Below, in pieces: positions 1 to 5,442 of a DNA stretch of 6,370 nucleotides. A program made the translations under genes and the position numbers. How positions within the stretch are numbered: the stretch's first letter is position 1; the number at the start of each line of letters is the position of its first letter. Source of the DNA: Patescibacteria group bacterium (GTDB lineage: Bacteria > Patescibacteriota > JACMRA01). The notes under the pieces are model-generated. The model saw nothing but the letters and a program-made list of their open reading frames with translations. It had not been told where the DNA came from and ran no database searches. The stretch is taken from NCBI GenBank assembly GCA_029935375.1, contig JAOZKL010000048.1, forward strand, positions 1-6,370, given 5' to 3'.

Positions 1-12
1 ATAGATAATTTC

Positions 13-42
13 TTGACAAAAACTTCAACTTCAATTTTTAGT
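13..42 (+). promoter_or_regulatory. Putative sigma70-type promoter for the phage-tail-like/DUF1566 gene
   Basis: A perfect -35 box TTGACA lies at 13-18. An 18-base spacer leads to a weak -10 candidate TTTAGT at 37-42 (4 of 6 consensus bases). The expected transcript start near 49 would give a leader of about 26 bases before the ATG at 75. The spacer contains a CAATTTTT tract that also occurs in the promoter at 1488. The -35 is convincing and the -10 is not. Confidence 0.5.
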
Positions 43-74
43 TAAATTAAACAAAGCAATCTAATAACAACTCT

Positions 75-1415
75 ATGTCAACTAATCAACTTCCAACAAA
101 AGGTACTGAGAACTGGGGAGATATATTAAACTCTTGGTTATCACAGCTTGGTCCAGAAAATCTAGGAGGTATACACAATGGAGATACAGCTAGTCGTCCA
201 TCAGGTTTAACTGCGGATGATGAAGGTAGGGTTTATGTCGATACAGAATCCCAAGAGATATTGAGATGGGATGGGTCTGCTTGGCAAACAACACTATCTG
301 GCAATAAAGAATCCAAATTCAACATACAATCCAAAACTGCAGATTATACAATTACAACTGCGGAAGCAGAAACAGGACTAAATGGATTTAGTAATGATGG
401 AGCAACTGGCACTATCAAGTTCACACTACCAGATGCAGTAGCAGGAATGAAAGTAACTATTATCAACACAGAAGATCAAACATTACAAGTGCAATCTGTA
501 AATGATGATAAGATATATACAACTAGTATAACAAGTGGAACAGAACTATTGATAACTACTACAAAAGCATCTGTAACAGAGCTATATTGTATAAACGGTA
601 CAGAGTGGATATCTAACGGATCATCATCTAGTTGGATAGAACCTCATATTGATGCGCCAACTGTATTGAATGTAGTTGTAAATAATGTAAATGATATTGA
701 CCTTTCTTGGGTAGATAACTCTAGTGATGAGATAGGGTTTAGAATTTATCGTTCTACAGACGGAACAAACTTTACAGAATTGTCAACTGTTTTGGCAGAT
801 ATAACTACATATAAGGATACAGCCGCATCGCCAAATACAGACTATTGGTATAGAGTGACATCATATAATAGTATTATAGAATCAGGCCCTACAAATGCAG
901 AGAATATCAGCTCTGGTATGGGTGTGAATGATCCAGGCAACTTTTCAGCGAATCCTGCAGATTATGCAGGTAATATCCAGGTTGGTTGGAAGATCGGAGG
1001 GGGTTGGGTTTTTCAGACTAACGGAACCACTGGATTGATAATGGCTCCATGGGATGAGACTTTAGATCTTAGATGGAAAAATACTAGGACCTCCACTACA
1101 GGCACAGATTCTGAAACAGATGGCGCAGCAAATACAGCTGCAATGGCAAATGCAACTCACCCGGCGGCAAATGCATGTGCGACTAAAAATATTAATGGAT
1201 TTCATGATTGGTTTTTACCAGCAAAGGACCAGCTGCACTCTCTCATTTTATATGTTATAGATAGCACGGCAGATTATCACTTCTCATTTTCCTACTACTG
1301 GTCAAGTAGTCAAGTTGGACCAGCTTATGCGTGGCTGGAGAGCACAGCTGGAAACCAGCTTCAACTTACGAATAAAGGGTCTGCTTATGGGGTTCGTGCA
1401 GTTCGCTCATTCTAA
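75..1415 (+). CDS. Modular phage-tail-fibre-like protein with FN3 domain and C-terminal DUF1566 (C-type-lectin-like) domain
   Basis: This 446-residue protein probably binds or displays something at a surface; no enzymatic motif is seen. Residues 1-75 resemble phage tail-fibre N-termini (LPTKGTENW near the start, then a 'GRVYVDTESQEILRWDGSAW' stretch). Residues 80-185 resemble a beta-rich module common in virion proteins (ADYTIT, GTIKFTLP, NGTEW). Residues 190-283 read as a fibronectin type III domain (LSWVDNSSDEIGFRIYRS, then YWYRVTSYN). Residues 300-446 match DUF1566: GFHDWFLPAKDQL at 375-387, YYWSSSQ at 407-413 and VRAVRSF at 440-446. The ATG at 75 is chosen because the family-like LPTKGTENW motif starts six residues in. 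There is no signal peptide or membrane segment, so export is unexplained. It has its own promoter and a 125-base gap to the ATPase genes, so no functional link to them is evident. Candidates are a phage or tail-like remnant, an adhesin, or the target protein of a diversity-generating retroelement. Domain calls are from pattern recognition. Confidence 0.8.
   Translation: MSTNQLPTKGTENWGDILNSWLSQLGPENLGGIHNGDTASRPSGLTADDEGRVYVDTESQEILRWDGSAWQTTLSGNKESKFNIQSKTADYTITTAEAETGLNGFSNDGATGTIKFTLPDAVAGMKVTIINTEDQTLQVQSVNDDKIYTTSITSGTELLITTTKASVTELYCINGTEWISNGSSSSWIEPHIDAPTVLNVVVNNVNDIDLSWVDNSSDEIGFRIYRSTDGTNFTELSTVLADITTYKDTAASPNTDYWYRVTSYNSIIESGPTNAENISSGMGVNDPGNFSANPADYAGNIQVGWKIGGGWVFQTNGTTGLIMAPWDETLDLRWKNTRTSTTGTDSETDGAANTAAMANATHPAANACATKNINGFHDWFLPAKDQLHSLILYVIDSTADYHFSFSYYWSSSQVGPAYAWLESTAGNQLQLTNKGSAYGVRAVRSF
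1293..1412 (+). other. Candidate diversity-generating retroelement variable region at the end of the DUF1566 domain
   Basis: The last 40 codons fit the layout of retroelement-diversified DUF1566 tails. A fixed YYWSSSQ is followed by scattered positions, then A-W at 419-420, G-N-Q at 426-428, K at 434 and a fixed VRAVRSF end. Between the anchors the residues are dissimilar (V, G, P; L, E, S, T, A; L, Q, L, T; G, S, A, Y, G), and many codons end in T (GTT, GCT, TAT, CTT, CTT, TCT, GCT, TAT). That is what adenine mutagenesis of AAT/AAC codons would leave. No template repeat or reverse transcriptase gene lies in the window, so this is a hypothesis only. Confidence 0.4.
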
Positions 1416-1487
1416 TTAATCTTTTCATCTTGTCGTCAAATAGTTTTTTTACAGTTCTTTTTGAATAATTCCCCTATCCCACCGCCC

Positions 1488-1517
1488 TTGACAATTTCCA
1501 ATTTTTGTTTCTATTAT
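1488..1517 (+). promoter_or_regulatory. Promoter of the V/A-ATPase operon, ahead of subunit D
   Basis: A perfect -35 TTGACA (1488-1493), an 18-base T-rich spacer and a -10 TATTAT (1512-1517, 5 of 6 consensus bases) lie in the 125-base gap between the DUF1566 gene and subunit D. The expected start near 1524 leaves a leader of only about 17 bases. An 11-base palindrome, GTTCT-G-AGAAC, sits at 1525-1535, between the likely transcript start and the ATG at 1541, and could be an operator or chance. The rest of the gap (1416-1487) shows T-runs but no convincing hairpin terminator. Confidence 0.7.
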
Positions 1518-1540
1518 ATAAACTGTTCTGAGAACTATTT

Positions 1541-2119
1541 ATGCTTGCACCAAATAAGCAAAATCTTTTACTGCTAAAAAAACAAAAGAACACCTACAAA
1601 AACGGTCACAAACTATTGCAAGAAAAACGCAATGGTCTTATTCTTAGTTTTCTTAATTTATCTCGCAAAGGCAAAGAGATGGAGCAGAAAATGTCCAAAG
1701 ATCTCAGCAAAATACTTAGTCTTTACGATAAAAACCTTAGCTTTATCAGTGCAAAAGCGATTTTGGATAACTTGACCAACGAGCCAGCCGTCAATCTGAC
1801 TGTAAAAAAGAAGAGGTTGTCTGGTGTTCAGGTACAAGATCTGCAGATAGAAGTAAACCCACCTAAGAGAGAAATCTTCAAACAAGGTATCCGTACCAGT
1901 TTGGAAAAAATGGGGCAATATTTACCAACTCTTTTAGAACTTGTTCAACTTCGCCAAACTTGCGCTAGTCTTGGGATAGAGATCCTAAAAACTGGAAGGC
2001 AAATCTCTGCAATCGAAGGTCGAATCGAAGAAACAGAAGCTCAGGTAAAATGGATAAAATCAACTTTAGATGAAAAATCCAACTTAGAAAAATCTATACT
2101 TATTACAATTTTTGGTTAA
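1541..2119 (+). CDS. atpD: V/A-type ATPase subunit D (central rotor shaft)
   Basis: Subunit D is the long antiparallel coiled coil that turns inside the A3B3 catalytic head and passes torque between ATP hydrolysis or synthesis and the membrane ring. The 192 residues are close to the usual 200-215. The N-terminal helix has the family pattern: P4 and N8 near the start, an L-rich stretch, then GHKLLQEKR at 22-30. The C-terminal helix carries RQISAIEGRIEE at 153-164, matching the RRVNALE-type motif of the family. The middle (about 75-115) is the short non-helical segment expected between the two arms. The usual basic end (FRLKKxK-like) is missing; the protein ends in ILITIFG. It is the first ATPase gene here, whereas in many operons D comes last, after A and B. 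No Shine-Dalgarno precedes the ATG (upstream bases end in CTATTT). The symbol follows V/A nomenclature (also ntpD) and is not the F-type beta subunit. Confidence 0.88.
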   Translation: MLAPNKQNLLLLKKQKNTYKNGHKLLQEKRNGLILSFLNLSRKGKEMEQKMSKDLSKILSLYDKNLSFISAKAILDNLTNEPAVNLTVKKKRLSGVQVQDLQIEVNPPKREIFKQGIRTSLEKMGQYLPTLLELVQLRQTCASLGIEILKTGRQISAIEGRIEETEAQVKWIKSTLDEKSNLEKSILITIFG

Positions 2120-2129
2120 AAATATTTTT

Positions 2130-2399
2130 ATGTCTGATAATTTACAACAATACATACAATCACTAGAAACACAGGTAAACACTCTTAAAGATAAGATAAA
2201 ATTCTTTGAAGACTCTATCGTAGATATTAAGGTTCAGTTTGATCTCAAAAAATCCGACATTGTCGATCAAGTAGAAGAGAAATTAAGTTCATACAATCCA
2301 GATGGGCTTGGAGTTGCAGACAAAATGGAGGTGGAAGATCTTTCCATCAAGGACAGAGACATCTCATCCGCGCTTAGAGAAATTTACAAACTTGACTAA
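2130..2399 (+). CDS. Small coiled-coil protein, possible peripheral-stalk H/G-like subunit
   Basis: The 89-residue protein has no membrane segment or signal peptide. Residues 1-50 form a plausible coiled coil (QQYIQSLETQVNTLKDKIKFFEDSI, with hydrophobic residues at heptad spacing). A KLSSYNPDGLG break follows at about 52-62, then an acidic and mixed tail. It is not recognised as a known family from sequence alone. Its place directly before subunit I is where many V/A operons carry the H (also called G or NtpF) gene, whose coiled coil pairs with subunit E in the peripheral stalk. That position is the only reason for the suggested role. The coiled coil is only about half as long as a normal H/G subunit (about 100 residues). 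The ATG at 2130, 10 bases after the subunit D stop, is preferred over an in-frame TTG at 2112 that would overlap the D gene. The final codons (TTGACTAA) overlap a promoter -35 box for the next gene. Confidence 0.6.
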   Translation: MSDNLQQYIQSLETQVNTLKDKIKFFEDSIVDIKVQFDLKKSDIVDQVEEKLSSYNPDGLGVADKMEVEDLSIKDRDISSALREIYKLD

Positions 2400-2419
2400 T
2401 CCCGACTAACTTATATAAT
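2392..2419 (+). promoter_or_regulatory. Putative internal promoter abutting the subunit I start codon
   Basis: TTGACT (2392-2397, 5 of 6 consensus) lies inside the end of the small coiled-coil gene and includes the first base of its stop codon. A 16-base spacer leads to a perfect TATAAT (2414-2419). The ATG of subunit I begins at 2424, only 4 bases after the -10 box. Transcription would therefore start at or just inside the ATG, giving a leaderless message or none with this start. AT-richness before starts makes chance matches likely, so confidence is moderate. Confidence 0.4.
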
Positions 2420-2423
2420 ATTT

Positions 2424-4310
2424 ATGGCTGTAAAAAAAGTTGATATATTTTTGCTAACTTTACCGAACAAAAACATTGATGATGCGCTCACTAAGATAAT
2501 ATCAAACAATGTTCGTGTAGAATTTCTTAATCCTGCTGACCTTGGTGGAGAGTGGGAGAATGTAACTAAGTGGAAACATGAAAAATCTGTAGACAATTCA
2601 GAAAAAATTACATTGTTGGATTTTGTACTGTCGCAGTACTCTCCAAAGGTTTTTCTTGCTGGTTTGCAAGATTTGCGTGTAGATGCAAAGCGTTCTGATG
2701 TAGACTCTGCCTGGCAGAAGAAAGAAGAGTTGTTAGAAATTGCAAAAAAACTATCTTATTTTAAGGGATTGGAAGAAGATCTAAAAACTTCAAAATCTGC
2801 AAAGTTTCAGAAAAAAGTTGAGGAAGATGCTATCAAAATCAACCAACAGCTTAATCAGATTAATCCTAGCTTGCAACAAGCTATCGAAAAAGAAGATAAA
2901 GAGGCTGTTATCAAACTTTCAGAAAAAATGGAAAGCTTGCAGTCTGAAAAAGAATTATTATATTCCAAAACTTCTGATCAGTTATTAGAAAAGCTTGCGA
3001 ATATTAGGGAGGAGATGAAAGCTGATAATATCAATCCAGAGGTAATTGGAAAAAAATTATATAAGGAATTTGCAGCGCTTTATTCTGCTTACGAATCCAA
3101 CAAACACCTTTCCAAAGCGAAAGAATATGTATTTGCTACAGACGAAAATTCCAAAGTTCACTTTGTTTTTGTAGCCGTTGCCAAAAGCAGTCGTAAGAAA
3201 TTAGAAAGAGTTTTGCACAATTCTGATATAATGATGGAGAGCGTGCAGTGGGATAAGGACATTTTGACATGGGAAACCAAAGGTAAGTTAGAAACCTTCA
3301 GAAACCTAGCAGAAGGTCTTGGCCATCTTGAAGAAAAAGAGTATGATCCAACCAAAATGATTGCTGTATTTTTCATGTTGTTCTTTGCATTCTGTCTTGC
3401 AGATGCTTTGTACGCTTTGGTTATTAGTTCATTTACAGGATATTTCCTGTTTACCAAAAAGTTAAACGCAGGGGCAAAGAGTTTTTTCAGTATGTTCTTT
3501 TTCTCAGGATTGGCAACAGTTCTCTTTGGAATGTTTACAGGGTCTTGGGCTGGTAATCTGTTCAACAGTTTCGACTTCCTCTCTGGTATCAACAAAGGGC
3601 TTGGAGAATTTACATTGCTTAATATGGGTCTAGATAAGGCAGATACTTCCGTTGGGTTCCTTAACAGTGTGTTGCCAGCTGATGGGCCACTGTCTAATCC
3701 AATTGTATTTATGTTGTTAGTATCTCTAGGGCTGGGTATGTTGCATGTGCTTATTGGTAATGTTTTAAATGTTCTTAATGCAGTCAAAGCTGGTAAAAAA
3801 GATGAGGTTCTAGAGTCAGCTAATTGGTTGTTGTTTATCCTTTCTAGTATTGGGTATTTGGCCGTGTCTGTTATTGCTCCAGATTATTCCAAAGTTGGTT
3901 TGGTTGTTTTTGGTGCGATGGCTTTGGGGTTGTTTATTTTCAATAACGGCAAGAGTATGATGGCAAAGATTATGGGAGGGCTCAAAAAAGTTTACGACCT
4001 CGTGTCTGTTGCCGCTGATGCTATTTCATACACTCGTCTGGTTGCTACAGGTCTGACAAGTGCTATTATAGCTATTGTTGTAAATATGCTTGCTGCTGGT
4101 ATGATAGAAGGTGGTGGGTTTGGTATAATTGGAGGGATCTTAACTCTATTAATTGGACATACTTTCAATCTAGTAGTTGCAGCGTTTGGTGCTTATATTA
4201 ATCCTCTTCGTTTGCACTATGTAGAATTTATGCCAAAGTTCTTCAAAGGTCGTGGACGAAAGCTTGAACCACAAATTGGAGAGCCTAAGTATTTGATATT
4301 GAATGGGTAG
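2424..4310 (+). CDS. atpI: V/A-type ATPase subunit I (membrane stator, a-subunit analogue)
   Basis: Subunit I holds the two ion half-channels against the proteolipid ring and anchors the peripheral stalks. The 628 residues fit the family (about 600-660). Residues 1-310 are the cytoplasmic arm: a typical N-terminus (VKKVDIFLLTLP), a coiled-coil section around 95-200 and a second alpha/beta part around 235-290. The membrane half starts at DPTKMIAVFF (308-317) and has about seven or eight hydrophobic helices up to about 592. The essential arginine that faces the ring glutamate is R538 in SYTRL (535-539). The C-terminal signature GHxxN (578-582) and LRLHYVEF (595-602) is also present. The usual histidine just before LRL is replaced: the sequence reads YINPLRL. 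The gene follows the small coiled-coil gene by 24 bases and ends in TAG. No Shine-Dalgarno is seen before the ATG; the preceding bases are TATAATATTT. Confidence 0.95.
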   Translation: MAVKKVDIFLLTLPNKNIDDALTKIISNNVRVEFLNPADLGGEWENVTKWKHEKSVDNSEKITLLDFVLSQYSPKVFLAGLQDLRVDAKRSDVDSAWQKKEELLEIAKKLSYFKGLEEDLKTSKSAKFQKKVEEDAIKINQQLNQINPSLQQAIEKEDKEAVIKLSEKMESLQSEKELLYSKTSDQLLEKLANIREEMKADNINPEVIGKKLYKEFAALYSAYESNKHLSKAKEYVFATDENSKVHFVFVAVAKSSRKKLERVLHNSDIMMESVQWDKDILTWETKGKLETFRNLAEGLGHLEEKEYDPTKMIAVFFMLFFAFCLADALYALVISSFTGYFLFTKKLNAGAKSFFSMFFFSGLATVLFGMFTGSWAGNLFNSFDFLSGINKGLGEFTLLNMGLDKADTSVGFLNSVLPADGPLSNPIVFMLLVSLGLGMLHVLIGNVLNVLNAVKAGKKDEVLESANWLLFILSSIGYLAVSVIAPDYSKVGLVVFGAMALGLFIFNNGKSMMAKIMGGLKKVYDLVSVAADAISYTRLVATGLTSAIIAIVVNMLAAGMIEGGGFGIIGGILTLLIGHTFNLVVAAFGAYINPLRLHYVEFMPKFFKGRGRKLEPQIGEPKYLILNG

Positions 4311-4313
4311 CCC

Positions 4314-4341
4314 TTGACATTTTTCATTTTTTAACTTTATT
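4314..4341 (+). promoter_or_regulatory. Putative internal promoter ahead of the proteolipid gene
   Basis: The 58-base gap between subunits I and K has a perfect TTGACA (4314-4319) with a -10 candidate TTTATT (4336-4341, 4 of 6 consensus bases, 16-base spacer). The gap is very T-rich. Closer to the gene, TATTAT (4357-4362) lies 6 bases before the ATG and could drive a leaderless transcript, but it has no good -35. The segment from 4310 is nearly the same as the subunit D promoter from 1484. An extra promoter makes sense for K, which is needed in many copies per enzyme. Confidence 0.5.
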
Positions 4342-4368
4342 TTTTAACTATAAAACTATTATATTATT

Positions 4369-4893
4369 ATGACTATCGATTTAGGAATTGCATACGCGTT
4401 AATTGGTGTTGGTATCAGTGTAGGACTTGGAGCGGGTGGATCCGCAAAAGGTGTGGGAGCTGTTGCTAGTGCTGGTGCTGGACTACTTTCCAAAGAACCA
4501 AAGAAATTTGGACAAGCTCTTGTGTTGGCAGCCTTGCCTTCTACTCAGGCTCTGTACGGAATGTTGTTTGGTTTTATCATCTTGATAAACATTGGATTGC
4601 TTTCTGGTGAACCTTTGGCTATCTCAGAAGCTCAAGGACTTGCTCTTATGGCATCTGCTCTACCAGTTGGACTTGCTTGTTTTTGGTCAGGAGAATGGCA
4701 AGGAAAGGCTGCAGCAGCAGGTATGAAAATCTTGGCAGAGAAACCAGAAAATCTTTCACAAGCTATTGTATTGGCAGCCTTGATTGAGACAATGGCCATT
4801 TTTGGACTTGTAGTATCACTGTTGATTACTTTTGTTGGTATCGATCTATCAGGAGTAGCAAAAGCTACAGAGTTAGTTGCAACATTATTCTAA
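4369..4893 (+). CDS. atpK: V/A-type ATPase subunit K (proteolipid ring, double hairpin, predicted Na+-binding)
   Basis: Subunit K oligomerises into the membrane rotor ring that carries the coupling ion. The 174 residues contain two tandem helical hairpins (roughly 1-80 and 85-160), so four membrane helices, like 16-kDa V-type proteolipids and unlike the single-hairpin Thermus form. The ion site is complete when aligned with Enterococcus hirae NtpK: L56, T59 and Q60 in helix 2 (LPSTQALYG), Q111 in helix 3 (WQGKAAAAG) and E140 in helix 4 (IETMAIFG). These correspond to L61, T64, Q65, Q110 and E139, and the nearby tyrosine (Y63) is present too. This predicts Na+ coupling. The first hairpin lacks a carboxylate, so each protein carries one site. 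The start is fixed by the first hydrophobic helix right after MTIDLG. No Shine-Dalgarno precedes it (bases ATTATATTATT). A 22-base gap separates it from subunit E. Confidence 0.96.
   Translation: MTIDLGIAYALIGVGISVGLGAGGSAKGVGAVASAGAGLLSKEPKKFGQALVLAALPSTQALYGMLFGFIILINIGLLSGEPLAISEAQGLALMASALPVGLACFWSGEWQGKAAAAGMKILAEKPENLSQAIVLAALIETMAIFGLVVSLLITFVGIDLSGVAKATELVATLF
4492..4782 (+). repeat. Internal duplication within the proteolipid gene, with near-identical DNA cores
   Basis: The second helix of each hairpin begins with a copy of the same 45-base segment: 4492-4536 (residues 42-56) and 4738-4782 (residues 124-138), 246 bases apart. By hand alignment 34 of 45 bases match, and the last 24 (4513-4536 and 4759-4782) match at 22 positions, including identical codons for Leu-Ala-Ala-Leu. 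The protein-level duplication is ancient in this family. The close DNA match in the core suggests either shared codon preference or gene conversion between the two halves. Confidence 0.7.
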
Positions 4894-4915
4894 CTTCTAA
4901 TATAAACACAAAATT

Positions 4916-5440
4916 ATGAGCCTTCCCAATATTGAAAATCTACGAAATGTTACCAAATTTCTTAATGAGCTAGAATCATACAAAGTTCGCTTGGAGCAGT
5001 TGACCAAAAAGTTGGAGTCAACAAAGATGGATTATGCTAACAAAGAAAAAGCAGAGTATAAACGTGTTTTGGATGTAGAGAAAACAAAGATAAATCTAAA
5101 ACAGATTGATGCAGAAATTATCGAAATCCGTGAAAAAGAATTAGAAATCCGTGAAAATCTTTATGAAGAAGTTTCATCAAAAGTTGATAACTTTGTAGAT
5201 GGTGATAAATTTTCTGAATTTTTTGGAGATCTTTTAGAGGAAATAAAAAAACAAGGAGATGCAGAAATTTGTGCTGGTGATGATGTTTCCAATTTGCTTC
5301 CAGACGGAGTAAAATCCAAAAAAGCTGAAGACGGAGTTATCAAAATTACAGTTGGAGTAAAAACTTATATCGTTTCTCCAGAGGTTGTAAAAAAACAGTT
5401 ATACACCAATCTTCTTTATAAAATTTTACCTACAGAATAA
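4916..5440 (+). CDS. atpE: V/A-type ATPase subunit E (peripheral stalk)
   Basis: Subunit E forms the peripheral stalk that holds the catalytic head still against subunit I, normally as a heterodimer with the H/G coiled coil. The 174 residues fit the family's length (about 180-200). Residues 11-93 are a charged coiled coil rich in K, E, L and I. Residues 94-174 would be the small alpha/beta head-binding domain, with GVIKITVGVKTYIVSPEVVKK (about 145-165) in the place of the family's beta hairpin and final helix. Overall similarity is weak, so the call rests on this two-part layout plus its place between K and the C/F gene, the normal position of E. A 14-base direct repeat (5123-5136 and 5144-5157, period 21) encodes a duplicated heptad, EIREKEL-EIRENLY. 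It is preceded by AAAATT rather than a Shine-Dalgarno and is followed by the next gene after 2 bases, so the two are likely co-translated. The symbol is V/A usage, not F-type epsilon. Confidence 0.75.
   Translation: MSLPNIENLRNVTKFLNELESYKVRLEQLTKKLESTKMDYANKEKAEYKRVLDVEKTKINLKQIDAEIIEIREKELEIRENLYEEVSSKVDNFVDGDKFSEFFGDLLEEIKKQGDAEICAGDDVSNLLPDGVKSKKAEDGVIKITVGVKTYIVSPEVVKKQLYTNLLYKILPTE
5123..5157 (+). repeat. Short direct repeat encoding a duplicated coiled-coil heptad in subunit E
   Basis: GAAATCCGTGAAAA occurs at 5123-5136 and again at 5144-5157. The 21-base period equals seven codons, exactly one heptad, so gain or loss of one unit would lengthen or shorten the stalk helix without breaking its register. 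Confidence 0.75.
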
Positions 5441-5442
5441 TT

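Noticed and set aside
1416..1487. Rho-independent terminator after the DUF1566 gene
   Set aside because: T-runs are present at 1443-1450 and 1458-1462, but no GC-bearing stem precedes them. Termination is possible but not supported.
2112..2129. TTG start giving six extra residues to the small coiled-coil protein
   Set aside because: It would overlap the end of subunit D by 8 bases and use a rare start. The ATG at 2130 has the same TTTATG context as its neighbours.
3158..3787. A 209-codon open frame on the minus strand within the subunit I gene
   Set aside because: It lies fully antisense to a clearly conserved protein, has no recognisable domain and has unnatural composition. It is a shadow of the real gene. 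The shorter minus-strand frames at 1658-1918, 2411-2596 and 5161-5343 are rejected for the same reason.
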